DNA of 64,000 bases from assembly GCF_900637055.1 (NCBI RefSeq), contig NZ_LR134338.1:1801001-1865000 (forward strand), written 5' to 3'. This DNA is from Brevibacillus brevis (GTDB taxonomy: Bacteria > Bacillota > Bacilli > Brevibacillales > Brevibacillaceae). Made by a program: the position numbers and the translations under genes. The notes under the pieces were generated by a model, which saw nothing but the letters and a program-made list of their open reading frames with translations, did no database searches and had not been told where the DNA came from. Every line of letters starts with the position of its first letter. Position 1 is the stretch's first letter. This document shows positions 51,767 to 60,984 of the stretch, piece after piece.

Positions 51767-53203
51767 ATGGCGGATTGGGTACAGTCGTTTGAGGAATACG
51801 CGCAAAAGCTGCTTGCAGAGGCAAAAGTAACAGGAACAGCAGTCGGATTGGCAGAGCAAGGAGAGCTGAAGTATTTCCATGGCTTCGGTTTGGCAGACAA
51901 CACAGAGGATGCCAAAGCATTAACCGCTGATACGGTGTTTGGCATCGGTTCCGTGACCAAGTCCTTTACATGTGTGGCCATCATGCAGCTTCAGGACGCA
52001 GGTAAGCTATCCGTTCATGATCCGGTCATCAAGTATCTCCCTGAGCTCCGCACGCCTAATGAAGCTTATACCCGGGAGATCACGATCCATCATCTGATGA
52101 CACATACCGCAGGTTTTCCTCCTTTGGATACATTAATGGGTGCAATGAAAAGAAGTATTGTGGAGGGAGGAGATGTCCTGTCCTCTAGCTCCGGTCTTGA
52201 TATTGATCTCGATAGAGCGGAAGAGATCAATACAAAAGAAGAATTCATGGCCTATATCGGCAAGCTGGATTATGAGTTTCTAGGTGCGCCTGGAACGGAG
52301 TTTAGCTACTCCAACGACAGTTATGCCATGCTCGGACTGATTATTGAACGAGTGAGCGGGATATCTTACGAGCAGTTTGTGCAGGATCATATTTTGGTGC
52401 CTGCCGGGATGAAGAACAGTGCTTTTCTCGTCGAGGATTTGCCAGAGGGGGCAGAGGTAGCTACCTTGTTTACCCGAAAAAGCCCGAAGGATGGCGGTGA
52501 GGTATACCGTTCTCCTTCATGGTGGGATTCACCATCGATGCGCGCCGCTGGATTTCTGAAATCGACGATTCACGATCTATTGCGCTATACCGAAATATTC
52601 AGAACCGGTGGATTGGTGGGCGAGAATCGCTTGCTCTCACCGGAGAGTGTGCAGGCCATGATGGCGCCTCATTGCTCGATATCGCCGTTTCAGGCATATG
52701 GCTACGGATTATTTGTGGCAAATTGTCATGGCGGAACGCTAATTGAGCATGGTGGAGCGATCAAAGGTGTTGCGGCACAAATCTTTGTTTTACCCGAGCG
52801 TAATCTGACAGGAGCCATTCTCATGAACACAGATGGCGGTCCGATGGCGGATTTGATGCACGGCATTTTGAATGCGAGCAACGGACGTTCTACGGATACA
52901 GTACCCTTCGAATATCCGGATTATGAGCTGGCTGTAGAAGCACTCCCCGCATTTACAGGCGAGTATCGCTCTTCCGAAGGGGCTACTGTATCGGTAGAAA
53001 TCGAAGAGAACGAGCTGGTAGCCAAGAGTAATGGAACGAATATTCCACTTCGTTCAGTAGGAGAAGACAGCTTCGTCATGAAGCGGGGCGAAACGGATAT
53101 GTTTATCCACTTCGTCCGCGATGAGGCAGGAGTAGTCACACGGATGGGCTTCGGGGCTCGTCAGCTGATCAAGGTCCTTGCCGAAAAAGAACAAACCGTC
53201 TAA
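51767..53203 (+). CDS. Serine hydrolase of the beta-lactamase/D-aminopeptidase fold
   Basis: A 478-residue class C beta-lactamase-like hydrolase. SxxK is FGIGSVTKSFT, the YxN triad residue is in FSYSNDSYAMLG, and the third motif is IEHGGAIKG. A C-terminal beta-rich domain (about 380-478: LPAFTGEYRSSEGATVSVEIEENELVAKSNG) resembles the lipocalin-like tail of D-aminopeptidases and DUF3471 hydrolases. No signal peptide is seen, so it should act in the cytoplasm on imported compounds. AAGGGGAGAAGG precedes ATG 51767. Last gene of the operon, terminator at 53208. Confidence 0.9.
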   Translation: MADWVQSFEEYAQKLLAEAKVTGTAVGLAEQGELKYFHGFGLADNTEDAKALTADTVFGIGSVTKSFTCVAIMQLQDAGKLSVHDPVIKYLPELRTPNEAYTREITIHHLMTHTAGFPPLDTLMGAMKRSIVEGGDVLSSSSGLDIDLDRAEEINTKEEFMAYIGKLDYEFLGAPGTEFSYSNDSYAMLGLIIERVSGISYEQFVQDHILVPAGMKNSAFLVEDLPEGAEVATLFTRKSPKDGGEVYRSPSWWDSPSMRAAGFLKSTIHDLLRYTEIFRTGGLVGENRLLSPESVQAMMAPHCSISPFQAYGYGLFVANCHGGTLIEHGGAIKGVAAQIFVLPERNLTGAILMNTDGGPMADLMHGILNASNGRSTDTVPFEYPDYELAVEALPAFTGEYRSSEGATVSVEIEENELVAKSNGTNIPLRSVGEDSFVMKRGETDMFIHFVRDEAGVVTRMGFGARQLIKVLAEKEQTV

Positions 53204-53207
53204 ATAG

Positions 53208-53257
53208 CAAAACGCGTACACGCAAGAGCTCATGCTTGCGAGGTGCGCGTTCTTTCT
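53208..53257 (+). terminator. Terminator of the M81/Dpp operon
   Basis: AACGCG pairs with CGCGTT around an inner CGCAAG/CTTGCG hairpin, followed by a T-rich tract. Confidence 0.75.
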
Positions 53258-53273
53258 ATTTATAGTAGAGGCG

Positions 53274-54593
53274 TTACGAAGAAAGGGTGGCAGGAAGCTG
53301 CTGCTCCTCTACCATAGGTCGCTTCCAGTTCGGATGCTGCTCCATTTGCCGGAACGAACGGAAAAACAACAGGCAAAGGCTGATACTTGCAAATATGATA
53401 CCGCCAATGAGTAATAGAAGCCCCGGTGTTGCGATATTCTTGGCGAGAAGAAAGGAGCACAGTGCATAGCTGACTGGCCCAAAGCCGATGGACATCAAGG
53501 AAAGCAATGACATGACGCGACCGAGCATGTTGGCAGGAACGATGCTTTGAATATAGGTGATAAACGGAATATTTGTCATACTGAGTGCCATTCCGATGAG
53601 AAAATGAGAGACGAGCCCAAAGGAAAGCTGCTGGATGAAATAATACGAGCTGATTCCAACTCCCATTCCTCCAAGGATAACGGGGAGTAACAGGAATTTT
53701 CCACGGAATCCTTTGAACAATCCGGTCAAAATCCCGCCGACAATCATGCCCGCTCCAAGAGAGGTACTGAGTGAGCTATAAGCACTCCCGTCCCATCCGA
53801 GGTCATTCACATGAATGGGAATGATCATATTAACTGGGCCGGAGAACATCATGTTGGTGAACAGTGATGTTGTTAAAATAATCGCAAGGATCGGGATTGA
53901 ATACGTAAAACGAATTCCTCCCACGATATCCTTGAAATAGGAGTGTCCCTTTGAATCTGTTGAAGGCTCTGAAGTCGTTTCTTTGGTGGACGAGTGTGTC
54001 TGGAGAGAGAGGACAAAGAGTGTTCCCACGATGAAGGTGCATGCCAAAATCATAAACATAATCGGATAACTCACTGTTCCAATTAATAAGGCAGTAACAA
54101 CCGGTCCGGCAACCAAGCTAATCTGGTGACATAGTTCCATTAAGCTGTTAGCGGGCGCAAGTTGTTCTCGAGAGACAAGAGAGGGCAAAATCGAGCTGCG
54201 TGCTGGCCAAAAAAATGCATCGACTGTTCCGAATAAAGCTGCCATCACGTACAGACTGACAGGGAACCAGGCGCCATTTTCTTGAAGCATAAGCAAACTG
54301 AAGCCGGCCAGAATCATCCCTCTAGCCAAAAGGGAGGAAAACATAATCCATTTTCGATTCAGCCGATCGGCAGCCACCCCGCCCGCCAGCATAAAGAGGA
54401 GACGGGGGATCGACATACAGATCAAAGTTGTGCCGAGGATTGCTCCTGAGCCGATGGCATTCACGATAAACCAGTTGAGCAGGATGAAGAAAGCTCCGTC
54501 AGCCATCGCCGAAAATAAAGTTCCGCACCATAACCGGACAAATGATCCATTTTTCCAGAGGGAGTTGTTAGTCGCTAGCGAGCTCATCGCCAT
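53274..54593 (-). CDS. MFS exporter (EntS/MFS_3-like)
   Basis: A 439-residue protein with about twelve spans. The start LWKNGSFVRLWCGTLFSAMADGAFFILLNWFIVNAIGSG and the motif AGGVAADRLNRKWIMFSSLLARGM mark the MFS_3/EntS group, which usually exports siderophores or antibiotics. Its start overlaps the upstream ArsR-type gene by 26 bp, so the two are an operon with the regulator first. Two similar exporters (55382, 56727) run in the opposite direction, so the group is a local expansion. Confidence 0.9.
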   Translation of the reverse strand: MAMSSLATNNSLWKNGSFVRLWCGTLFSAMADGAFFILLNWFIVNAIGSGAILGTTLICMSIPRLLFMLAGGVAADRLNRKWIMFSSLLARGMILAGFSLLMLQENGAWFPVSLYVMAALFGTVDAFFWPARSSILPSLVSREQLAPANSLMELCHQISLVAGPVVTALLIGTVSYPIMFMILACTFIVGTLFVLSLQTHSSTKETTSEPSTDSKGHSYFKDIVGGIRFTYSIPILAIILTTSLFTNMMFSGPVNMIIPIHVNDLGWDGSAYSSLSTSLGAGMIVGGILTGLFKGFRGKFLLLPVILGGMGVGISSYYFIQQLSFGLVSHFLIGMALSMTNIPFITYIQSIVPANMLGRVMSLLSLMSIGFGPVSYALCSFLLAKNIATPGLLLLIGGIIFASISLCLLFFRSFRQMEQHPNWKRPMVEEQQLPATLSS

Positions 54594-55299
54594 TGTCCTC
54601 CTTCTTTTTCTTCACCACAATCTTGCCGGTGAAATGCCTGGATTCAGACTGCTGGAGCTCATAGTTATCTGGCAAGGAATCGTCTTCTGCGACGTAGTAG
54701 CGTTCATTCGTCATGAACCCGACTGTGACCATGTAAAAGTTTTCAACCGTATCCTCAGCTTCTCCAGCAGAAATCCTCTCTAAGTAGCGATCTTCCATTT
54801 CGGCTAGCTCATCAAGTAAAGACTGATATTTTTTGATCCAAGCAAATATTTCCTTCCGAGGTGCTTTCACTTCGGAGTTAACTGCAATTGCTGGCGGTCG
54901 ATCCTCCTGATCCGAAAAGAGCAAGAATGATTCGTCTGGAGCGTTATAAAGCCGAGTGATGCTGGAACGCAGATGGTTTAACATTGTTTCCTGCAGCAGG
55001 ATACTGTCTTCTCGTAGGGAGGGCAGTAAAGCATCACTTACCTTGAAGTCGTATGCAACAGCCCGATAAAACTTTTGCACGATCCCGTTCTTTTCTTCCG
55101 TGCGTACGACCTCAACGAAGCCGTGGCTTTCCAATTCCTTCAGGTGATAGTGGACTTTAGAGGGAGAAAGGGAGAGTATTGTTGCGAGCTGCTTGCCTGT
55201 GTATGCCTCCTTGACCAGCAGCGTGATAATTTGAAGACGCAAGGAATCACTGACAGCTTTTAATTGATCCAGAGTTTCCACAACTACGTATCGTTTCAA
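54568..55299 (-). CDS. ArsR-type winged-helix regulator
   Basis: A 243-residue regulator. The N-terminal HTH (LKAVSDSLRLQIITLLVKEAYTGKQLATILSLSPSKVHYHLKELESHGFVEVVRTEEKNGIVQKFYRAVAYDFKV) belongs to the ArsR/HTH_20 group. The C-terminal ~150 residues are helical and acidic, with no metal cysteines, so a small organic ligand is likelier than a metal. TTG 55299 is the probable start; its ribosome binding site is weak. It is divergent from the MFS gene at 55382 with about 80 bp between, a likely shared control region. Confidence 0.85.
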   Translation of the reverse strand: MKRYVVVETLDQLKAVSDSLRLQIITLLVKEAYTGKQLATILSLSPSKVHYHLKELESHGFVEVVRTEEKNGIVQKFYRAVAYDFKVSDALLPSLREDSILLQETMLNHLRSSITRLYNAPDESFLLFSDQEDRPPAIAVNSEVKAPRKEIFAWIKKYQSLLDELAEMEDRYLERISAGEAEDTVENFYMVTVGFMTNERYYVAEDDSLPDNYELQQSESRHFTGKIVVKKKKEDNGDELASD

Positions 55300-55381
55300 T
55301 ACGATCCACTTCGCAAGATCAAATTGCGCTTATTTTTCGGCAAATGATACAATATTGAAAACGGTGAGAGGATGCATTCCT

Positions 55382-56605
55382 GTGGCGATCTTACAACATC
55401 CCGTCTTTCGCCGTTTGTATACGGCCCACATTGTACACATCATCGGAAATGAATTTACATTTATTGCGGTCGTTGGACTTTTACATGATTTAAGTGGATC
55501 GGGTCTTTCTTTTGCGGCAGGTACTGTGTTTCGCATGATCCCTTATGTATTTGCCAGCTTTTTCGCAGGAACGCTTGTGGAGAATTGGGATAAACGGCGG
55601 GTTATGATTGTCGTCAATTTGCTTCGCGGCATTCTCGTCAGTTTGTTTTTCTTCATCACATCTGCGACCTACTTATGGGTGGCGTTTTTGTTATTGATTC
55701 TGGTCAATGTTTGCAGTGCTTTTTTTCAACCAGCCATGCAGGTCGCGATCGTACAATCGGTGGAGGAAAAAGACAGGCTGGCTGCCAATTCCCTTTTGCA
55801 GGGAACGACTTCGTTTCTCATTATTGTCTGTCAGGGTGTGGCAGCAGTTCTGGTTTACTTGTTCTCCTATCGCTACAACTTTTTGCTCGATGCCGCCTGT
55901 TATTTGTTGTCGCTGTTCATCTTGCTTCCGCTGCCGCATATTGCCAACAATGTTGTGTCGAAAGCCGCTGTACCTTTTATGGAAAGGCTAAATGAGGGCT
56001 TCCGCTATATCGGCAAACATCGGGAAATTGGCAGTGTGATCGGCTATCAGATGGCGGAACGTGTATGTGGAGCCTATTACATTATGCTTATGTACTATGT
56101 TCTTACGGAGCGGGGAGAGGGCTTGTATGTATTCGGACTATTGGATATTCCGTTGGGCCTTGGAGGTGTGATCGCTGGGATTGCCGTGAACAAGCTGTCT
56201 GACAGCCTGAGTGAAAAGGGAACGTGGCGTGTCCAAGGATGGGCACTCGTAGCGATGGGATGCTCGATTTTCGCCGTGTTTCATATGAAGCCACTACTTG
56301 GGCTGGCAATCGCTATTCTCTTTGCATCAACGGCTCAGTTTAGCTCTTCGATATTGTCTGTGACAAAGCTTCAGCGGCTGTCTGATCCTGCTTATTTGGC
56401 TCGCGTTTTTTCCATTCGGGAAATGGCGACGATGGGAAGCTTTTCTGCGAGCTGCTTGATACTCGGATTCAGTGCAGAGCAGGTCGGCAGTGCCGCTGTC
56501 TCCGTGTGGCTTGGGTTCTTTGGGGTTGCAGCAGGACTTCTATGGCTTTGGAGCCGTCGCAAGTTGCAAAAGATAGTAAACGTCAGGATAGATTCCTCCG
56601 CTTAA
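55382..56605 (+). CDS. MFS exporter (EntS/MFS_3-like)
   Basis: A 407-residue major facilitator with about twelve spans: LQHPVFRRLYTAHIVHIIGNEFTFIAVVGLLHDLSG, and loop motif AGTLVENWDKRRVMIVVNLLRG. GTG 55382 has GAGAGGA at the right spacing; an in-frame TTG at 55355 lacks one. It is divergent from the ArsR-type regulator, which may control it as well as the exporter at 53274. Confidence 0.88.
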   Translation: MAILQHPVFRRLYTAHIVHIIGNEFTFIAVVGLLHDLSGSGLSFAAGTVFRMIPYVFASFFAGTLVENWDKRRVMIVVNLLRGILVSLFFFITSATYLWVAFLLLILVNVCSAFFQPAMQVAIVQSVEEKDRLAANSLLQGTTSFLIIVCQGVAAVLVYLFSYRYNFLLDAACYLLSLFILLPLPHIANNVVSKAAVPFMERLNEGFRYIGKHREIGSVIGYQMAERVCGAYYIMLMYYVLTERGEGLYVFGLLDIPLGLGGVIAGIAVNKLSDSLSEKGTWRVQGWALVAMGCSIFAVFHMKPLLGLAIAILFASTAQFSSSILSVTKLQRLSDPAYLARVFSIREMATMGSFSASCLILGFSAEQVGSAAVSVWLGFFGVAAGLLWLWSRRKLQKIVNVRIDSSA

Positions 56606-56664
56606 TTGGAGCAGAGGTTCTTTTTTGTACAAAATGAAACTTTTAGGTTTAATAAATATAATTG

Positions 56665-56694
56665 TTGAAAAAAGTATGAATCTAACTATACAAT
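56665..56694 (+). promoter_or_regulatory. Sigma-A promoter of the MFS gene at 56.7 kb
   Basis: TTGAAA (56665-56670) and TACAAT (56689-56694) are 18 bp apart, 32 bp before the start codon. Confidence 0.65.
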
Positions 56695-56726
56695 GAATGG
56701 AAAATAGAGAAAAAGGAAGATGCAGC

Positions 56727-57983
56727 ATGAAGGAATTATGGCGGCAGCGTTCATTTCGCTGGTATTGGCTGGGGATGTTTTTATCTGGTCTGGGGGATCA
56801 GTTTGGCTGGATGGGCTTGACGTGGTTTGTCATGAATAAAACAGGCTCACCTGCTGCGATGGGCGGGGTTGTTCTTGCGTATATGCTCCCTGCTGTTTTT
56901 GCTGGTTTAGTGGCGGGGGTTTTGCTGGATCGGTTTGATCGGCGCAAGCTCATCATGATGGACAATGTGGCGCGAGGCCTCATTTTTATAGCGTTGGTCG
57001 CATTATTGCAGGTCGATCAAGTTCCGCTATTTGTGATATACGCACTGATTGTGATTGCAGGAATCCTTTCTCCGTTGAGCACAGCCGGGGCACAGACTTT
57101 GTTGCCGAGAATCGTCTCGGACAAAAATCAATTGGTCAAAGCGAATGGCGTGATGGAAACGCAATGGCAAATTGTTTATATGTTTGGACCGGCACTCGCG
57201 GGTGTTTTAATTGGGTTGATTGGTGAGGCTTATGTTCTGTTGATCGATGCGGCCAGCTTTTTTGTATGTGCCTTCTGCTTCTCCCGGTTGCCGCGAGAGC
57301 TTACGAAAAGTGCGAATCCTACAGCGATTGCAAAAGGCCAAATGGGAGTGTTCTTCCGTTCTCTCTTGAGTGACATGCGGACAGGGTATCGCTACATATT
57401 TGGGCGCAAGCAATTGATTATTCTTGTTTTCTTTACGTTTTTGTTTAACATGTCGTACGGTCCTATTGAAATTGCACTACCCCTGTATGCGAATCAGGAT
57501 TTGGCAGGAGGATCTGTTGCATTAGGGATGCTGTGGTCTTCTTTGGCAGTCGGGGCATTACTAGGCTCTCTCTTTTTCTCGACGGTTACGTGGAAACTTC
57601 CATTGGGTTCGACGCTCGCAGGGATTATCGTGGCGTGGGGATTGACCACATTGCCAATCGCTTTATTCTCGAGGTTGGAGATCGCGATGGCTTCGATGGT
57701 TGTGGCAGGCTTTTGCTTTGCTCCCTATAACATCATGTACAGAAGCTATCTGCAAAAACAGGTGCCCGATGCTCTCTTGGGGCGTGTATTGACCAGCGTT
57801 CGTACGATTACGGGGACAGGAATGCCGGCAGGAGCGGCTGTCTCTGGCTTCCTCATACCCTTCTTGGGCGTTCAAGGGATCATTGGAGCCGGAGCAGCCG
57901 TATGCATCATTTGTGGTCTTCTTGCATTCGGGGCATTGAAAAACTTGGAGGATTCCTCATCACTTCCGATTGAGGAGAGGTGA
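56727..57983 (+). CDS. MFS exporter (EntS/MFS_3-like)
   Basis: A 418-residue major facilitator: MKELWRQRSFRWYWLGMFLSGLGDQFGWMGLTWFVMNKTGS and the motif A loop AGVLLDRFDRRKLIMMDNVARGL. ATG 56727 follows AAGGAAG; the earlier in-frame start at 56697 is less well placed. The promoter at 56665-56694 makes it independent of the preceding MFS gene. Its 3' end overlaps the convergent SDR gene by 24 bp. Confidence 0.9.
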   Translation: MKELWRQRSFRWYWLGMFLSGLGDQFGWMGLTWFVMNKTGSPAAMGGVVLAYMLPAVFAGLVAGVLLDRFDRRKLIMMDNVARGLIFIALVALLQVDQVPLFVIYALIVIAGILSPLSTAGAQTLLPRIVSDKNQLVKANGVMETQWQIVYMFGPALAGVLIGLIGEAYVLLIDAASFFVCAFCFSRLPRELTKSANPTAIAKGQMGVFFRSLLSDMRTGYRYIFGRKQLIILVFFTFLFNMSYGPIEIALPLYANQDLAGGSVALGMLWSSLAVGALLGSLFFSTVTWKLPLGSTLAGIIVAWGLTTLPIALFSRLEIAMASMVVAGFCFAPYNIMYRSYLQKQVPDALLGRVLTSVRTITGTGMPAGAAVSGFLIPFLGVQGIIGAGAAVCIICGLLAFGALKNLEDSSSLPIEER

Positions 57984-58739
57984 GACGAGGTGTTTTAGCC
58001 ACTGAGGCAATAAAAAGTAGATGCGGGAGAGCGCATGCAGACGAAATGGCATGGCAACCTCCGGACGCTTTGCTTCCGCCGCTTGGTAAATGGCCTTTGC
58101 TGTTTGTTCCGGTGTCAATAAATACCGACTCACTTTGCTTCGATAGCTACCCGTTTTGTCTGCCTTATCCAAAAAGGGTGTGTCGATCGGTCCTGGCATC
58201 GCACACGTCACAGCAATTCCAGTGCCTTGCAGTTCATGGTGCAATCCTTCGCTAAAGCGGATGACAGCTGCTTTGCTGGCTGCATATACCGCAGCTTTGG
58301 CTGTTGCGACCTGTCCGGCAAGTGAGGCAACCGTGATAATATGACCGTGCTTTTGTTGAAGCATCATCGGCAAAAAGGCACGGGTCGTGTAGAGAACACC
58401 GGAAATATTCGTTCGCAAAGTTTCTTCCAGCTCCTCTACGCGCATATCGATAAGTGGTTCAAAGACTGCCATCCCGGCATTGTTGTAAAGAAAATCACAG
58501 CGTTCGAAGCGGATGTGCACCCATGCAGCGAACTGCCGAATATCTTCGTTGCTGCTGACGTCTAACGGGTAATGATGGAGATGATTAGGATAAGCTTCTT
58601 GTAGCGAAACGAGTTTCTCGTTGATGGCTTTGCGACTCGTGGCAATGACACAATCACCTTTTTCCAAATGAAGTCGTGTCAAAGCGAGACCAAGGCCACC
58701 AGAAGCCCCGGTGATGACGACAATACGGGGAGTCGACAT
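57960..58739 (-). CDS. Short-chain dehydrogenase/reductase
   Basis: A 259-residue classical SDR. The cofactor motif is VVITGASGGLGLAL, followed by FLYNNAGMAVFEP (NNAG), a catalytic Ser in VASLAG and YAASK. ATSRKA after the first domain suggests NADP preference. The start ATG 58739 follows AGAGGATGAC; an in-frame extension upstream to 58919 is not supported by homology. The substrate is unknown. The gene converges on the MFS gene with a 24-bp overlap. Confidence 0.92.
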   Translation of the reverse strand: MSTPRIVVITGASGGLGLALTRLHLEKGDCVIATSRKAINEKLVSLQEAYPNHLHHYPLDVSSNEDIRQFAAWVHIRFERCDFLYNNAGMAVFEPLIDMRVEELEETLRTNISGVLYTTRAFLPMMLQQKHGHIITVASLAGQVATAKAAVYAASKAAVIRFSEGLHHELQGTGIAVTCAMPGPIDTPFLDKADKTGSYRSKVSRYLLTPEQTAKAIYQAAEAKRPEVAMPFRLHALSRIYFLLPQWLKHLVSPLLNRK

Positions 58740-58842
58740 GTCATCCTCTTCTTTCTTGTGTAGAGTTTTGATTTCCATTGCGAATGGCAAAGTATAAGCC
58801 CCCAAGTTGTTGTGAAGGCTAGCCTCTAGGGGGTGAATGCAC

Positions 58843-59067
58843 ATGCCAGCAGTAAAATGTTCAGTAGCAAACTGTGAGTACTGGGCGCAGGGCAATCTTT
58901 GCAGCGCCGAAGAGATCATGGTAGAAATTGACGCCCACGCTACCGTAAACCTGAAAGAAGAATTCGCAGGCGAGTACGGTCAAAACACGCAGCATCAGGA
59001 TCAGGCAAAGACATCTTCTGAAACCTGTTGTCTGACGTTCAAGCCGAAGAAATCCGAAAAGAAATAA
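58843..59067 (+). CDS. DUF1540 domain small protein
   Basis: A 74-residue protein. MPAVKCSVANCEYWAQGNLCSAEEIMVEID matches the DUF1540 pattern CxxxxCxxWxxGNxCxAxxIxV, with Cys residues likely to bind a metal. A second Cys pair lies near the end (ETCCLTF). AGGGGGTG is 8 nt before ATG 58843; ATG 58837 is too close. DUF1540 proteins are common small proteins in Bacillota without a defined function. Confidence 0.85.
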   Translation: MPAVKCSVANCEYWAQGNLCSAEEIMVEIDAHATVNLKEEFAGEYGQNTQHQDQAKTSSETCCLTFKPKKSEKK

Positions 59068-59081
59068 CCTGGCTTCGGCGT

Positions 59082-59119
59082 AAAAAGGACGTATCCCTCA
59101 ATGGTGATACGTCTTTTTG
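59082..59119. terminator. Terminator after the DUF1540 gene
   Basis: AAAAAGGACGTATC pairs with GATACGTCTTTTT. It is symmetric enough to serve the convergent HAD gene as well. Confidence 0.85.
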
Positions 59120-59127
59120 CTATTGAC

Positions 59128-59718
59128 CTATACGCTTGTCGTTGCCGGAAAGAGCTCGTTGACTTTTTGGGCGACCTCTTCCCAAGTTGTGACTCGATGG
59201 ACGAGTGGAGGAAGGGAAGCTTGATTATAAGGAGTGTCAAACAAGAACACGGGAATTTGCAGTGCTTCTGACAATTGCAAAGCGTTCTCCAGACGATCCT
59301 CCAAAAACAGGTCCACGCCCCATTTGCGAGCAGCTGACAGTTTGTCGTGGCTCCCAATCAAATCCACCTCATGATGAGGGATATTGTAGCGAGCAAACCA
59401 TTGTAAGGTTACATCGCGGTGACGATCCTCACGAGCACTTATATATACCAGCTTGTGGGAGGAAAACCAATCGCGCAAAACCTGATCGGCAATTCCGTGA
59501 ACAGGTGCACCATCATAAAGGCGCTCCCCGTTTTGATCCAGCCACGCTTCGAATTCTGCGTCCGTGATTTGATACACGTTGGCTAAATTGTACTCCACAC
59601 AATCTTCATATCGTAAATCTCTTCCAAAGCTCTCATTCATCAACGGAACAATACTGCTAGGTGAAGTGACTGTACCGTCAATATCAATGCCAATGGTTAG
59701 GATTTTGTCTGGTTTCAT
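59128..59718 (-). CDS. HAD-superfamily 5'-nucleotidase-like protein (YqfW-like)
   Basis: A 196-residue HAD-fold protein. Motif I is IGIDIDGTVT (nucleophile Asp and acid Asp), motif II lies in VYISAREDRHRD, the motif III Lys is in GSHDKLSAARKWG, and motif IV is VDLFLEDRLENAL. This is the NT5C/YqfW type of small nucleotidase. ATG 59718 follows a purine-rich GGGAGGCG site. No obvious operon partner. Confidence 0.85.
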   Translation of the reverse strand: MKPDKILTIGIDIDGTVTSPSSIVPLMNESFGRDLRYEDCVEYNLANVYQITDAEFEAWLDQNGERLYDGAPVHGIADQVLRDWFSSHKLVYISAREDRHRDVTLQWFARYNIPHHEVDLIGSHDKLSAARKWGVDLFLEDRLENALQLSEALQIPVFLFDTPYNQASLPPLVHRVTTWEEVAQKVNELFPATTSV

Positions 59719-59815
59719 TCTCTCGCCTCCCGTTTAAATTGTACAACGTAGGCAGACAATAAGGCTACTTCCTTCACTTAAATAATCCTTTACCAAAAAA
59801 GGGGCTGAGCATGCT

Positions 59816-60397
59816 ATGTTGGATCGACACGAACGTAATGATGCGAAGCGGAAGGAAGACACCGGCTTTTCCGAGACGGTCGATCAGCACGACAGGGAGT
59901 TTGCAGTGAACACTTGGACACAGGCCGTCTTTGACGAAGACGAAGAGCGGTCGAGACGCAAGATTCACTATGATCCCCACTCCTTTACAGAGCGCTATAC
60001 GGGCGAGCTGGATGAGGAGCGAAACGACTTTTCGGAGCGTTTGGATGGCGTTGTCCTGACGAAAGAGGACCGTTCACCGGTTGCCAAAGTTAGAGATGAC
60101 GACATCGAGGCTGCGGCGGAAATCGCCGAGCCCATTCCGACCAGTCGTGCTGCTAATGAGATCGACCCAGAAGAGGACAGCCAAGAAAATAGGGCCAGCG
60201 GTATCGGGATGACTGGCTTGGGCTTATCGATCCTGTCCCTGTTTCTCATGCCGTACTTGGTGGCTCCAATTGGAATGGTGCTAGGCTATCTGGCGTATCG
60301 ACGCAACTCGAAGACACTGGGAGCCTGGGCGATGATCGTAGGTGCTATTGCCATTTTAGGCGCATTAGTCATCTACCCGTACTATACGGCTCGCTAA
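59816..60397 (+). CDS. Acidic protein with C-terminal two-span DUF4190-like membrane domain
   Basis: A 193-residue protein. The first ~120 residues are very hydrophilic and charged (HERNDAKRKEDTGFSETVDQHDREFAVN...DEERNDFSERLD), followed by two spans (GLGLSILSLFLMPYLVAPIGMVLGYLAYRRNSKTLGAWAMIVGAIAILGALVIYPYY). The two-span unit with a GYLAYRR loop resembles DUF4190/DUF308 membrane domains. Function is unknown. AAGGGG lies upstream of ATG 59816, and a terminator follows. Confidence 0.75.
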   Translation: MLDRHERNDAKRKEDTGFSETVDQHDREFAVNTWTQAVFDEDEERSRRKIHYDPHSFTERYTGELDEERNDFSERLDGVVLTKEDRSPVAKVRDDDIEAAAEIAEPIPTSRAANEIDPEEDSQENRASGIGMTGLGLSILSLFLMPYLVAPIGMVLGYLAYRRNSKTLGAWAMIVGAIAILGALVIYPYYTAR

Positions 60398-60410
60398 AAG
60401 CATCAAACCG

Positions 60411-60449
60411 CAAAACCTCTCTGGTTCATTCAGCCGGAGAGGTTTTTGT
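60411..60449. terminator. Bidirectional terminator
   Basis: AAAACCTCTC pairs with GAGAGGTTTT between convergent genes. Confidence 0.8.
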
Positions 60450-60453
60450 ACTG

Positions 60454-60984
60454 CTATTTGTATAATGAAGAAACAAAAGGTGTAATCGCTGCGATAACGG
60501 CGTCACAAAACACATCGGAACGGCGTACGCGATTATCCGTTAACAGGGAATAGGCGCCGCCGCGATGATTACTGCCGACGGTTTTCCCCCATTCATCTAT
60601 GATGGTACTAAGCTCAATTTGCTCCTGCTGGATTCGGTGGACGGCTTGATTCGGGATAGGAAACGCCAGCCCCTTTCCAATAAATAGCTCACTTCCATTC
60701 CAGGCTGCGCAGATGGAAATCAAATACCACTGCTTTGTAAACTGCTCATCGTACATAAGTCCGCCTTCTAAGCCCAGCCCAATCTCTGCTTCTAGGGTTT
60801 GACTACGGGCAGCTTTTGCTCGATTGATCGCTCCTGTAATCGTTTCTTCTTCACTCATCGGCTGAGCCGCTACTCCTGAGGGGACAGATAAGCAGAAAGG
60901 TTCCGTGCCGGTAGCTTTTTGTACAGCGAGACGTTTTGCTTCATTTTGCGTTCCGAGTGCATAGCGGAAAATATGATAATCCAA
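60454..60984 (-). CDS. DUF84 / inosine-xanthosine triphosphatase (YjjX-like)
   Basis: A 176-residue protein of the DUF84 (YjjX) family, which hydrolyses non-canonical nucleoside triphosphates (ITP, XTP). Seen here: ALGTQNEAKRLAVQKATG, PSGVAAQPMSEEETITGAINRAKAA, EIGLGLEGGLMYDE, and SNHRGGAYSLLTDNRVRRSDVFCDAVIAAITPF. TTG 60984 follows AGAGGTGG at 9 nt. A single gene ending at the shared terminator. Confidence 0.88.
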   Translation of the reverse strand: MDYHIFRYALGTQNEAKRLAVQKATGTEPFCLSVPSGVAAQPMSEEETITGAINRAKAARSQTLEAEIGLGLEGGLMYDEQFTKQWYLISICAAWNGSELFIGKGLAFPIPNQAVHRIQQEQIELSTIIDEWGKTVGSNHRGGAYSLLTDNRVRRSDVFCDAVIAAITPFVSSLYK

